64,000 nt of DNA from CAVQCA01 sp963763115 (lineage in GTDB: Bacteria > Pseudomonadota > Gammaproteobacteria > UBA9214): NCBI GenBank assembly GCA_963763115.1, contig CAVXNM010000028.1:16790-80789 (forward strand), read 5' to 3'. Below, piece by piece: positions 51,400-60,896 of the stretch. Below the pieces are notes generated by a model that had not been told where the DNA came from, ran no database searches, and saw only the letters and a list, made by a program, of their open reading frames with translations. The position numbers were made by a program, and so were the translations under genes. The first letter of the stretch is position 1. Each line of letters opens with the position of its first letter.

Positions 51400-54319
51400 A
51401 TGAATGCACGCAATGCCGCCGTTCGCTACCCGCTGCATGTCACCATCAGCGTCCTGTTCATCACCCTGGTCGTCGTGCTTGGGGTCGTGCTCAGCTGGCA
51501 GAACTACCGCAAGACCTCCAGCATTATCCTGACCACCGCCGGGCAGGTCTTCGACCAGATCACCCGTGAACTGATTCTCGACTTCAACGGCACCTACCAC
51601 CCGGTGGCCGGCGCCCTGCGGCTGCTGGCGCTCGCACCGCTCACCACGGCCGCCACGCTGGATGAACGCCTCGAGTCGCTGGGGACATTCACCGTAGCGT
51701 TGGCCAACGAACCATCCGTGTCCGGAATCCAGGTCGGCTACGCCAACGGGGACTTCTTCATCGTCCGGCCGTTGCGCACAGACGATCTGCGCCGACACTT
51801 CGGGGCGCCTGAAAACGCAGCCTTCGTCGTCGATAACGTCGACACCGCAGCCGGCGGTGCGCGGCGCCTGGTGCGGCTTTTTTTCGACGCACAGTCACGG
51901 GAGATACTGAGGAAGCCGGCGGAGGCGACAGACTATGATCCGCGTGCGCGACCCTGGTATGCCACGGCGACCGCGCAACCGGCCGCGACCCGGCCCTATC
52001 TCTTCTATTTTCTCGGCAAGGTCGGCGCCACTGTGACGCTGGCTGCTCCTGTTCCAGGTGTCGTCGTGGCCTCCGATGTGACCCTGGAACGGCTTTCCGA
52101 GACCATCAGCCGGCATCGCATGACGGCGAGTTCCGAGGTCGCACTGGTCGGGGCGGACGGCAAGGTGCTCGCCTATCACGATCCCGGCAAACTGGTTCGG
52201 TCCGCGGTCGGGGGAGAAGCTGGTGATTGCCGACCTGGCGGAGCTTGGCAGCCCGGTGCTGGCGCATCTCGCCGAAGACTTCACCCCGGGTGAGCGTTCC
52301 CTCGACTTCGAGTTTCAGGGCCGGCGCTGGATCGGCAGCGTGCGCAAGGTCGCCAGCCCCGGCGGTGTGGACCTGTTCGCGCTCATGATCGCGCCGGTGA
52401 ATGAACTGTTGAGCGAGGCGGTGAGGATGCGCTGGCAATCGCTCATGATTACGGGCCTTATCATCCTGCTCGCGATACCGGTCGTCTGGTTCGTCGCAAG
52501 AAAGATATCCCGACCACTGCATCAGCTTGCCGGGGAGGCGGAACTGATCAGCCGCTTCGACTTTGACAGTCCGATCCGCAACCGCTCCTTCATCCAGGAA
52601 GTGGATGAACTCGCTGTCGCCATGGGTTTGATGAAAACCACGATCAGCCGTTTTCTCACGCTGATCAATTCACTGGCCGGAGAAAGCAACTTCGATGCGC
52701 TGCTCGAAGGCATCACCCGGGAAACCATGTCGGTCAGCGAAGCGGACGGGGTGCTCACCTACCTGGTCGACGAGGATGACGCCTGGCTCGCACCGGGCAC
52801 GCTGCAACTGCGCGGGCAGGGCAAGCACGGCATCGAGGGGTTGCCGCGTTTCGCCATGACTGACGGCAATGCCCTGGTCAGTGCCGCACGGGGAAAGGAA
52901 AGTCGCCTGCTGCGCCTGCGCGCGGGCGAGGAGAGCGGCCTTGATCCGCTGCTGCAGCGCCTCGACGCCAGGGCGATCAATCTGATCGCCCTGCCGCTGC
53001 GCAACCGGCAGGATGTGGTCATCGGCGTACTCTGTTTGTTGTTCCGGGGTGAAAACGGGAACAACCCGGCCGAGCCGCAGGAAAATCATGTCGCCTTCGT
53101 CAGGGCGTTGTCGGGTTTCGCCGCGGTTTCGCTGGAGAGCCGCCATCTGCTGATGATGCAGCAGGCGCTGCTCGATGCGTTCATCAAGCTCATCGCCGGC
53201 GCCATCGATTCCAAGTCGCCCTATACCGGCGGTCACTGCCAGCGCGTGCCGGTGCTGACCCGCCTGCTGGCCGAGGCGGCCTGTGCGAGTGATGCACCCC
53301 CGTTCCGCGAATTCCGGCTGAACGACGAGCAATGGGAAGCCCTGGATATCGCCAGCTGGCTGCATGACTGCGGCAAGGTCACCACGCCGGAATACGTGGT
53401 CGACAAGTCGACCAAACTGGAAACCCTCTATGACCGCATCCATGAGGTGCGCATGCGCTTCGAGGTGCTGAAACGCGATGCCGCGGTCCGCTACTGGGAG
53501 GCGGTGGCCGATGGCGGTGACCGCGAAACGCTCCGACAGGCGCTGCAGGCGGAATGGGCCCGACTGGATGACGATTTCGCCTTCGTCGCGGCCTGCAATG
53601 AGGGCGGCGAGTCGCTCGGTGCGGACAAGCTGGAACGTCTGCGAGAAATCGCGCGGCGCACCTGGATGCGCACCCTCGATGACCGCATCGGCATTTCCTG
53701 GGAGGAGAAACTGCGCAAGGAGCGGACGCCATCCGCTGTTCTGCCGGTCGAGGAGAAGCTGCTCGATGACAAGGCGGAGCACCTGATCGAAAGAACGCAA
53801 GCCGACCGCATGCCCGCGGACAATCCCTGGGGATTCCGCCTCGATGTCCCGAAATACAAGTACAATCGGGGTGAACTCTACAATCTTTCCATCGAGCGCG
53901 GCACGCTGACGCCTGAAGAGCGTTACCAGATCAACGACCACATTGTCCAGACCATCATCATGCTGGAGAAACTGCCCTATCCCCGGCATTTGCGCGAGGT
54001 GCCGCTGCTCGCCGGCTGCCACCACGAAACGATGGATGGAAGGGGCTACCCGAAGCGACTGACCAGCGCCGGGATGCCGCTGGCCGCACGCATGATGGCG
54101 ATCGCCGATATCTTCGAGGCGCTTACCGCCTCGGACAGGCCCTACAAGAAGGCCAAAACGCTAAGCGAGGCACTGCGCATCATGCAGTACATGAAAGAAG
54201 ACCGGCACATCGACCCCGACCTGTTCGAGCTGTTCCTCTCCAGCGGCGTACACCTTGACTACGGACGACGCTTCCTGCGCCCCGAACAGCTCGACCTGAC
54301 GGATGGGGAAAAGGACTGA
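51400..54319 (+). CDS. Cache-HAMP-GAF-HD-GYP protein, split by a frameshift
   Basis: Predicted membrane sensor phosphodiesterase acting on cyclic di-GMP. Frame 1 (from 51400) gives a helix (about 11-32), a periplasmic dCache domain (RPWYATATAQPAATRPYLFY) and runs to VRSAVGGEAG. Frame 2 resumes with KLVIADLAELGSPVLAHLAE and continues: second helix, HAMP, GAF and HD-GYP with WLHDCGK, CHHETMDGRGYP and a roughly 140-residue insert between them. The switch lies in a run of five G at 52210-52214; one more G joins the frames cleanly. The total would be about 973 residues. Either a base is missing in the sequence or the gene is recently broken. It has no co-transcribed neighbour. Confidence 0.83.
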
Positions 54320-54911
54320 AACGGAGTCACCAGGCAGTGAAGACCCGGCCGATGCATCTCGCCCGACAGGCCTGGTCACTCAGGGCATCCATGTGAAGCA
54401 GAATTACATCGGCATGAATGCCATTAGTCTTTCTATGATCGTGAAGGATCGCAGTGTTCCTGACAGTCCTGGAAGAGAAACCGGTTGACCCGTCAACGCG
54501 TCATGAATTTGTTGTTTACAGGTTCCCGATAACAGCAATATACTATGCTTATAAGAAAATTAATATAAATCAGGGACTACGGGGAATGATGACAAGAAAG
54601 AAGAATTAGTAAATCTGACCGTCGCCAGCGCACCGAGAAGTTGCCGCTGAGGGATGCAGAAGGGGTCAGTGTCATCCTGGAACGTCGCTATTTCCCTGAC
54701 CGACGCAAGAGTCACTACGATCCCAAATGGTAATTCGGAACGCGCGAGAGTTTGAAAACGCGCATGACGTAAAGCGACAGACAATCGTGGTACCGCTCCG
54801 TGTGCATGCGGAGTCTCGTAAATACAACCTGACGGCCATCTGTACGCAAGCAACACGCTACCCCATCGCCGTGAGTTAACACGATACGACGACACCGCTG
54901 ACCTGCCTGTA
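54320..54911. other. intergenic region with possible broken small gene
   Basis: Apart from the frame described at 54586-54733, no gene was recognised. AT-rich sequence at 54536-54575 (ATACTATGCTTATAAG) may hold a promoter. Confidence 0.5.
54586..54733 (+). pseudogene. possible small basic protein, out of frame with its start
   Basis: The plus-strand frame ending at 54733 reads SKSDRRQRTEKLPLRDAEGV and then ERRYFPDRRKSHYDPKW, protein-like and basic, but it opens right after two TGA codons. The ATG-ATG at 54586-54591, following GGGGAA, reads MMTRKKN and stops. Loss of one base in the AAGAATTAG stretch would join them into a 48-residue protein. No family recognised. Confidence 0.3.
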
Positions 54912-55175
54912 TCAGCTGTTGTTAACCTTCCGCAACAGCAAGAATCCAAGCAACGCGTTACTTACTACAAACACGAGGTCCAGAGTGCCGGGTGCGCTCA
55001 CTCCCGGGCTGTCGTGGTCGGTGCGCTGCACCCTGGTCGTGACGGAGTGATGCGTGCTGCTCTGGAGCATGTACTGGTCAGGATTATCCGTAATACCTTC
55101 GCGAGCATTCGCCGATAATGCGATGATCACAAGGATAGAAGCCAATAACGCACCTGTTATGCCTGATTTTTTCAT
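54912..55175 (-). CDS. small secreted protein with C-terminal membrane helix
   Basis: 87 residues: a signal peptide (residues 1-24, ending ALSANA), a polar middle (REGITDNPDQYMLQSSTHHS), then PGTLDLVFVVSNALLGFLLL followed by basic RKVNNS. The tripartite C-terminus resembles a sorting signal or membrane anchor, though no PEP motif is present. AAGG directly before the ATG. Family unknown. Confidence 0.55.
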   Translation of the reverse strand: MKKSGITGALLASILVIIALSANAREGITDNPDQYMLQSSTHHSVTTRVQRTDHDSPGVSAPGTLDLVFVVSNALLGFLLLRKVNNS

Positions 55176-55365
55176 CCTTGGGTTCTCTTTGAATTATTCT
55201 GCGCAGCAGCTGAATCCCCTGTCAGCCATTGCCCCTGTCGTTTGTTCTAATGACGAATCAGTCGCCTGGTCCCCTGAATTCCAGCGTTCCAGCGTGAACT
55301 TATGAATAACTGTTTAGTTCATGAATCAGGGGCTGTCTACACGTAGAATTACGTACAGCCATAAT

Positions 55366-55391
55366 AAAAAAGGGCCGCCCGATGGCGGCCC
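55366..55391 (-). terminator. rho-independent terminator of the OmpA-like gene
   Basis: GGGCCGCC (55372-55379) and GGCGGCCC (55384-55391) form a perfect eight-base GC stem with a four-base loop. On the minus strand it is followed by TTTTTTATTAT. It lies 32 bases after the stop codon. Confidence 0.9.
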
Positions 55392-55422
55392 CTGGATGGT
55401 ATCCGGCTCGCGCCGGACGCGA

Positions 55423-56121
55423 TCAGGTAATTGGCGTCAGGATGATCTCCACACGACGGTTCTGGGCGCGTCCTTCAGGGGTGCTGTTGCTTGCGACAGG
55501 ATTATTCATACCCATGCCGCTGGTGATGATGCGCGCCGGCAGGACCTTCTGGCTCTCCAGGTAACGCGCGACACTGTTGGCGCGGGCCTCGGACAGGCGC
55601 TGGTTCATCTCCGCCCCGCCGACGTTGTCAGTATGGCCGATGATGTCGATGTAGGTCTTTTCGTATTTGTTGACCACCAGGGCGACGGAGTTCAGCACTG
55701 AGTAGAAATCCGCGTTGATATCGCTGGAACCGGTTGCGAAGGTGATGTTCCCCGGCATGTTCAGGATGATGTTGTCGCCGTCACGGGTAACGCTCACTCC
55801 GGTGTTCTGGAGTTGCGCACGCAGCTCGTTATCCTGCTTATCCATGTAATACCCGACGCCTCCACCGGCCAGCGCACCGATGCCGGCTCCGAGCAGCACA
55901 TTCTTGCGCTTGCCGCCGCCGGCGATTGCGCCAAGGATCGCACCACTGGCCGCGCCGATGCCGGCCCCGATGCCGGTTTTACTTGCCTCTTGTTCGCCGG
56001 TGTAGGGATTGGTGGTACAGGCCGTGGCAGCCAGCGTCAGCACGAGGAACATCGCCAGCAGGCGTTTGCCGACGGGTGTCGCCGCGTCTGCGCCGGTAGA
56101 GGTGGTGGTGTCTTTGTTCAT
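55423..56121 (-). CDS. OmpA-family lipoprotein with glycine zipper
   Basis: 232-residue outer membrane lipoprotein: signal with lipobox AATAC (cysteine near 35), a glycine-zipper segment (about 47-90, GAGIGAASGAILGAIAGGGK), and an OmpA-like peptidoglycan-binding domain (about 115-230) with the signature IIGHTDNVGGAEMNQRLSEA and RAQNRRVEI. This is the YiaD type. AGGAG seven bases before the ATG supports the start. Single-gene transcript with its own terminator. Confidence 0.92.
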   Translation of the reverse strand: MNKDTTTSTGADAATPVGKRLLAMFLVLTLAATACTTNPYTGEQEASKTGIGAGIGAASGAILGAIAGGGKRKNVLLGAGIGALAGGGVGYYMDKQDNELRAQLQNTGVSVTRDGDNIILNMPGNITFATGSSDINADFYSVLNSVALVVNKYEKTYIDIIGHTDNVGGAEMNQRLSEARANSVARYLESQKVLPARIITSGMGMNNPVASNSTPEGRAQNRRVEIILTPIT

Positions 56122-56238
56122 GTGTGCTCCTGGATGGAAAAGGGGGTGTAGTCCGCCGTGTCCGCGGTGTGTGAAGTATGCAACGAGTTGCCCCGCCTTG
56201 TGAAGGATTCATCCGCCGCCGCGGAAAAGGCGGGAAGT

Positions 56239-57360
56239 TCAGGGTTGCAGCAGCTCAAGCGCCCGGTCCAGCTGCTCATGTGCGGTGTGGAAATGCGGCG
56301 AGAACCGGATGCCGCCCCCGCGGGTGGCGCAAATGACATTCGCATTACGCAGTCGCTCATGAAGTGCTTCGGTGGACTCTTGCCGTGGCCGGAAGGTGAC
56401 GATACCGGCATGCCGTTGCTCCTCCCGTGGGGTGATTAACTGGAATTCATCGTCTCGCGCGCTGAAATAGTCGATCAGGTAGCGGCTGTTTTCCGTGACC
56501 CGCTTCTCGATTACCGGCATGCCGATCTCGTGGATGAGCGAGAGACTGGCATTCAGGGCGTGTATGCCCGTCATGTTCGGGCTGCCGCACTCGAATCGCC
56601 GGGCAGAGGCGGCCAGGCGCCATGCCGGGTTGTCATAGTCGCCGTGATCTTCAACCATGTGCCAGCCGTATTGCTGCAGATCCAGCCGTTCCATGACGCC
56701 GGCGCGGCAGTAAAACAGCGCCACGCCTTCGGGTCCCATCATCCACTTGTGTCCGTCGGCCATGACGAAATCGGCCCGGCAGGACTGAACGTCGATGCCG
56801 ACGGCGCCAAGACTCTGGATCGCGTCCACGCAGAACAGGATGTCACGCTGCTGGCATGCGTCGCCGATTTTCTCCAGATCGAGCCTTAATCCCGTCGCAT
56901 ATTGCACCGAGCTGACCGAAACCACCCGGGTATGCTGGTCGATACAGGAGAGGATAGCGTCTTCGGGTGGGGTATCTCCGGCGAGTCCGGCGGCGCGCGT
57001 CTCGACCCCGAATTTAGCCAGCGATTCCCAGACGATGCGGTTGGACGGGAACTCCTGGTCGGTGATCACCACATTATCGCCCGGCAGCCAGGTCAAGCCG
57101 TAGGCGACCACCGACAAGGCTTCGGAGGTATTCTTGAGCAGGGCGATCTCGTTGCTGGAAGCGGCATTGATCAGGCGGCAGAGCTGGGCCCTGAGGGCGT
57201 GTTCGGTTTCGATCCAGGCACCGTAATTGCGGGCTCCGATCGATGCATTTTCTTCGGCAAAGGACTTGACGGCCGCGGCGGTTCGACGCGGCCAGGGAGA
57301 GACCGCGGCATGGTTCAGGTAAATGATCGACTCGTCGAGGATGAATTCCGCGCCAGGCAT
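56239..57360 (-). CDS. class V PLP-dependent aminotransferase (cysteine desulfurase-like)
   Basis: 373 residues of the fold type I, class V family. The PLP lysine is in VMADGHKWMMGPEG (near 205), with FCVDAIQSLGAVGID supplying the aspartate and NTSEALSVVA the phosphate loop. YLNHAAVSPWP near residue 14 resembles the SufS/Csd and isopenicillin-epimerase-like branch. The active-site cysteine loop typical of SufS is not clear, so the activity could be an aminotransferase or epimerase. No Fe-S assembly genes nearby. Confidence 0.85.
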   Translation of the reverse strand: MPGAEFILDESIIYLNHAAVSPWPRRTAAAVKSFAEENASIGARNYGAWIETEHALRAQLCRLINAASSNEIALLKNTSEALSVVAYGLTWLPGDNVVITDQEFPSNRIVWESLAKFGVETRAAGLAGDTPPEDAILSCIDQHTRVVSVSSVQYATGLRLDLEKIGDACQQRDILFCVDAIQSLGAVGIDVQSCRADFVMADGHKWMMGPEGVALFYCRAGVMERLDLQQYGWHMVEDHGDYDNPAWRLAASARRFECGSPNMTGIHALNASLSLIHEIGMPVIEKRVTENSRYLIDYFSARDDEFQLITPREEQRHAGIVTFRPRQESTEALHERLRNANVICATRGGGIRFSPHFHTAHEQLDRALELLQP

Positions 57361-57544
57361 GGCAAATACGCCCCCTGATTAATCACAAATGCGAATCCGT
57401 TGCAGGTATTATACGCTGGCGTCGAGGACTGACCGTTAGCGTTTACCCCCCGTTTTCTCACGGAGAACCCAATCATATTCCCATGCGTGTATGAATAGTA
57501 ACAGCCTGATAATTCCAGTCAGATATCCTGTATACATCGAAACC

Positions 57545-58171
57545 ATGCTGGTCTTGCAGCGGTTTCTGGTGCAGAACCTGTCCCGCCGTGTGATACGAGT
57601 ACCGTCTTCGGGACTGATACGGTTATTCGGGGTTCTGTTTCTGACGGGCGCACTGGCGCAACCGCTGGCCGCTCAGGGCGCGGCGCCGAAAGGGATATGG
57701 CTGCGGGTGGATACCCGGGATGCCACGCTGACGGTCATGAAGGGTGACAAGCCGCAGGAGGTTTTCAGTAATATCTCCATCGGACGCTTTGGAAAAACCT
57801 ATTTCAAGATGAAAGGCGATCGCAGGACCCCGCTGGGGCGATTCACCATCGCCTGGATACCCGCCAAATCCCAATACCACCGGTTTCTTGGCCTGAATTA
57901 CCCCGATCGCGAGCGGGCCGACCGCGCCCTGGCGGACGGGGATATCACCGAGGCACAGTGGCAAGCCATCCGTCGTGCTTCAGAGGCGAACAGACGTCCG
58001 CCTCAGGACACTCCGCTCGGTGGGTTTATCGGTATCCATGGCACGGGGGACGGGGATCCCGGGATACACAGTCAATTCAACTGGACCAGCGGCTGCATCG
58101 CCCTGACCAACGAACAGATCGATCGCCTGGTGGACCTGGTCCGGATTGGAACCCCCGTCGAGATCCGCTAG
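57545..58171 (+). CDS. L,D-transpeptidase (YkuD domain), first copy
   Basis: 208-residue periplasmic protein with an N-terminal signal (RLFGVLFLTGALAQPLAA). The YkuD domain contains GIHGTGDGDPGIHSQFNWTS followed by GCIALTNEQID, the catalytic His and Cys of the WTxGC subgroup rather than SHGC. Such enzymes link peptidoglycan stem peptides or attach lipoproteins. The start at 57545 (MLVLQRF) is favoured by the signal; ATG 57491 is possible. Upstream of the Lpp-like gene. Confidence 0.87.
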   Translation: MLVLQRFLVQNLSRRVIRVPSSGLIRLFGVLFLTGALAQPLAAQGAAPKGIWLRVDTRDATLTVMKGDKPQEVFSNISIGRFGKTYFKMKGDRRTPLGRFTIAWIPAKSQYHRFLGLNYPDRERADRALADGDITEAQWQAIRRASEANRRPPQDTPLGGFIGIHGTGDGDPGIHSQFNWTSGCIALTNEQIDRLVDLVRIGTPVEIR

Positions 58172-58466
58172 CTCCAAATCCCCCCGGCGCCCCGAATCGC
58201 AATGCCGGCGTCGCTGCATGGGATCATCGGGTGTCGTGAAAAGCAGACAGTCGCGAGCGACGTATCTTCACGATTACGCCGATGAATGCAGACAAGAAAT
58301 TGTTGTTTTTCTTGACAGAGTCTTCAGGTAGCATATGGCACCGACGCTACAAGCTGTCGCTGCCCACACCGATCAGGCTGCAGGAGTGGCAGCTTAAACG
58401 GTAGTTTTCTGTTATTTCAGCCAAGCCATCAAATTTTTAAGGAGAGAGTTAATGAAGGAGTCCGTT
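58172..58466 (+). promoter_or_regulatory. promoter and leader of the Lpp-like gene
   Basis: TTGACA at 58312-58317 is a perfect -35; TATGGC 16 bases later is a weak -10. The leader would be about 120 bases and ends with two ribosome binding sites, AAGGAGAGAG before ATG 58452 and AAGGAG before ATG 58467. Confidence 0.55.
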
Positions 58467-58730
58467 ATGAATCGCTCACGCGTGTTGGTCCTTGTTGCAG
58501 TCGCCGGTGTCTTTGCAGGACTTTCCGGATGCGCCACCACCGGTGACCTGGATGCACTCAAGTCTCAGGTGAACCAGAATACGGCGGATATCGCCACGGC
58601 AAACAAGAATGCCTCCGATGCCAAAGCCATGGCCCAGGAGGCTATGTCGACAGCCAATCAGGCCAACTCGACCGCTGAGGATACGGCGAGCAAGCTCGAC
58701 CGCATGTTCAAGAAGTCGATGTACAAGTAA
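58467..58730 (+). CDS. lpp: Lpp-like murein lipoprotein
   Basis: 87-residue outer membrane lipoprotein: signal MNRSRVLVLVAVAGVFAGLS with lipobox LSGC (cysteine at 22), then a heptad-repeat helix (LDALKSQVNQNTADIATANK, then alanine-rich DAKAMAQEAMSTANQANSTA) ending in KKSMYK. A C-terminal lysine is the site by which Lpp is bound to peptidoglycan. It is close to OprI/Lpp. The ATG at 58467 gives the standard signal; ATG 58452 would add five residues. A strong terminator follows. L,D-transpeptidase genes lie on both sides. Confidence 0.88.
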   Translation: MNRSRVLVLVAVAGVFAGLSGCATTGDLDALKSQVNQNTADIATANKNASDAKAMAQEAMSTANQANSTAEDTASKLDRMFKKSMYK

Positions 58731-58810
58731 CAACAGCTGTTTGCCGCCTGCGCCGGCCGCAACCGCTGTCTTTCGGCGGTACGGCAGCACAACGGCTAGT
58801 ATGATCTACG

Positions 58811-58841
58811 GCAAGGCCCCTGCGGGGGCTTTGCTTTTTTT
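58811..58841 (+). terminator. rho-independent terminator of the Lpp-like gene
   Basis: GCAAGGCCCC (58811-58820) pairs with GGGGCTTTGC (58825-58834, one G-T pair) around a TGCG loop, followed by seven T. Confidence 0.92.
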
Positions 58842-58936
58842 ATAGCTCCCTATAGGGGATCAGTGAACCCCTCGATCCGGCTTTCAGCCGTAATCCGAAG
58901 CCACCGGCTTTAGCAGGTGGCGTATTCATTTAAAGT

Positions 58937-58993
58937 ATTTCTCTGCGTGCTTTGCGTCTCTGCGGTTAAAACGGCGTATATGGACAGACACTA
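58937..58993. repeat. half copy of the CTTTGCGTCTCTGCGGT repeat
   Basis: TTTCTCTGCGTGCTTTGCGT then CTCTGCGGTTAAAACGGCGT and ATATGGACAGACACTAC follow the same order as the right arm of the repeats at 3160-3213 and 51330-51386. It ends at the stop codon of the minus-strand L,D-transpeptidase gene. Confidence 0.75.
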
Positions 58994-59914
58994 CTTCGAG
59001 ATCATCACCGGGATGCCGCTTTGTTCTTCAACCGCGGCCTTGATGGCGCTGCCGCTGAGCGCCACATGCTGTTCATTTCCCGACCCGGCGATGGCGTCTG
59101 CGATGCTGTTGAACGCGGCATTGATGATATCCTGATATTTTTCCTTGTCTTCATCCATCGGCGGGTGCACTTCGATAAACAGGGCGCCGGCGAGCCAGCC
59201 GACCTTGATGGGCTGGTTGACCAGTTGAATCTGCGTTCCGACGGGAACCTGGTCGAACAGGCGTTCGATGTCCTCGGGATACATGCGTATGCAGCCGTGC
59301 GAGACGCGCATGCCGACACCAAATGGTTTGTTGGTGCTGTGAATCAGATAGCCCGGAAAGCCGAGACGCATGGCGAAACGTCCCAGAGGATTGTCGGGCC
59401 CGGGCGGCACGACATCGGGCAGGATGTCGCCTTCTTTCGCATGTTCCTCCTTCAGTGACTTGGGGGGACGCCAGGAGGGGTCTTTTTGCTTGGCAATGAT
59501 TTTGGTTTTTCCCAGCGGGGTCACCCAGTCCATGCGCCCGATACTGACCGGGTGGGTGATCACAATCTGCTGCTGGCCGCGTACCGGTTTGGGGTAATAG
59601 TACAGGCGCATTTCCGGCAGATTGAGCACCAGTCCGTTACGTTCCGCCCGGGGGAGAATGTAGCGATTCGGGATCATGACCCGCGCGCCGTCCTCGGGCA
59701 GCCAGCGATCCACTTTCGGGTTGGCCAGCAGGATTTCGTTCTGGCCGATGTCATACCTGCGGGCAATATCCAGCAGCGTGTCATCCCGGCTGGCCTCGGT
59801 GAACTCGACCTGTCCGACCACGTCGACATCCGCCGGAGGTAACTGGAAAGTAACGGCTGCCGTGTTACCGGCAATGGGCAGGGTGCACAGCAGCACCAGA
59901 AAATAACGAGGCAT
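58991..59914 (-). CDS. L,D-transpeptidase with LysM-like domain, second copy
   Basis: 307 residues. Signal peptide (RYFLVLLCTLPIAGNTAA), a LysM-like peptidoglycan-binding segment (DDTLLDIARRYDIGQNEILL, residues about 42-61) and the YkuD catalytic domain with HSTNKPFGVGMRVSHGCIRM (His near 213, Cys near 229). The length and layout match the ErfK/YbiS/YcfS type enzymes that attach Lpp to peptidoglycan. The start at 59914 was chosen for the signal; the frame extends 58 codons further without signal features. Convergent with the Lpp-like gene. Confidence 0.9.
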   Translation of the reverse strand: MPRYFLVLLCTLPIAGNTAAVTFQLPPADVDVVGQVEFTEASRDDTLLDIARRYDIGQNEILLANPKVDRWLPEDGARVMIPNRYILPRAERNGLVLNLPEMRLYYYPKPVRGQQQIVITHPVSIGRMDWVTPLGKTKIIAKQKDPSWRPPKSLKEEHAKEGDILPDVVPPGPDNPLGRFAMRLGFPGYLIHSTNKPFGVGMRVSHGCIRMYPEDIERLFDQVPVGTQIQLVNQPIKVGWLAGALFIEVHPPMDEDKEKYQDIINAAFNSIADAIAGSGNEQHVALSGSAIKAAVEEQSGIPVMISK

Positions 59915-59981
59915 GACGAACGCGATGTGTTTGCTTGTCTTTCGTGGAGCCCCGGAGCGGGCGGATATCCAAGTGTTAATG

Positions 59982-60188
59982 TTAAGGTACCGATGACGGA
60001 TTGTCATTCTTCCTGTCGGCCGTCGCTGGAGACCCTGTAGCGGGGACTTCCGGTGACACCGCACTTGCCGCACGCTTGTTGACCGCACGCACGGCGGATT
60101 CGAGGGGGGCGAAGCGGTAGGTGGCCCGCTGTTCGAAACGATCGCGCGCCCACACCGGATCGAAAAACCGCATCAGGTTGCGCTTCAC
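59982..60188 (-). CDS. possible small basic protein
   Basis: 68 residues from a GTG: MKRNLMRFFDPVWARDRFEQ, then RATYRFAPLESAVRAVNKRA and an alanine/serine-rich tail. The first half looks like a conserved helix-rich segment. Ribosome binding site weak. Same strand and just upstream of the transpeptidase gene. Family unknown; it may not be real. Confidence 0.35.
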   Translation of the reverse strand: MKRNLMRFFDPVWARDRFEQRATYRFAPLESAVRAVNKRAASAVSPEVPATGSPATADRKNDNPSSVP

Positions 60189-60308
60189 GCGGGTCGCTCA
60201 GCATGAATGACAGGACAACTCGCGGGTCAGGACGATACGCCTGCACGGGTTGCATGGTGGCAATCCGGTGATTCTGGTAAGGTGGCGCGGGAATGACAGG
60301 GGGGTACG

Positions 60309-60830
60309 ATGACTGGGCACACTGACCCTGGAGCCAGCATGGCGGGAAGACATCATCAGTGGATTCACTTCGGGTTCGTCTCGCCGGCGACGGGCTCATC
60401 CCTGCCCGCGGGCACTGCACGCAAGCGGGTCTTGGCAGGTCTGCTGCTTCCTCTGATACTGATGCTGTCCTGGAATATTGGCGGCTGTACGGCGGCGGGC
60501 ACTGGCGCGGATACCCGAGCGCCGGGCGAGGCGGCGTTGAACAGTCGCTTCAGGAATCTTGCCTCAGAGCAATTGTCCTTCAAACTGGAAAAAAGCAGTC
60601 CCCTGCCGCCGCCGGCACAGCGCGCGATCGATGAGTTTATCAAGGCGGGGGCGCGCCGGCTGAGCGCGGACGGGGCAGCCCCGGAAAGAATCGCCACCGC
60701 CGAGGACAATCTCAACCGGTTCATAACCGGGTTGAGCGAGGCGGCCGATGTCGGGGAACTAGGCGACATCAGCGCCGAAACAGTCGCGGCGACCCGAAAG
60801 CGCCTCTGCCCGCTGTATCCTTTCTGCTGA
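60309..60830 (+). CDS. lipoprotein-like protein of unknown function
   Basis: 173 residues. A polar leader (about 1-40) precedes a hydrophobic segment VLAGLLLPLILMLSWNIGGC ending in a lipobox-like GGC near residue 60. The remainder is helical (KSSPLPPPAQRAIDEFIKAG, EDNLNRFITGLSEAADVGEL). GGGGGG lies five bases before the ATG. A later start inside the leader would suit a lipoprotein signal better, but no ribosome binding site was seen there. Confidence 0.55.
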   Translation: MTGHTDPGASMAGRHHQWIHFGFVSPATGSSLPAGTARKRVLAGLLLPLILMLSWNIGGCTAAGTGADTRAPGEAALNSRFRNLASEQLSFKLEKSSPLPPPAQRAIDEFIKAGARRLSADGAAPERIATAEDNLNRFITGLSEAADVGELGDISAETVAATRKRLCPLYPFC

Positions 60831-60896
60831 GCTGTCGTCTGAACGCGTGGCGGTGTCAGTCCGACCGCAACGGGCGTTCAGCCATCCGGAGTCAGG

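Noticed and set aside
57545..58171. Missing SHGC motif taken as an inactive L,D-transpeptidase
   Set aside because: A WTxGC form with the upstream HGT histidine is a regular subgroup of YkuD proteins, so inactivity is not supported.
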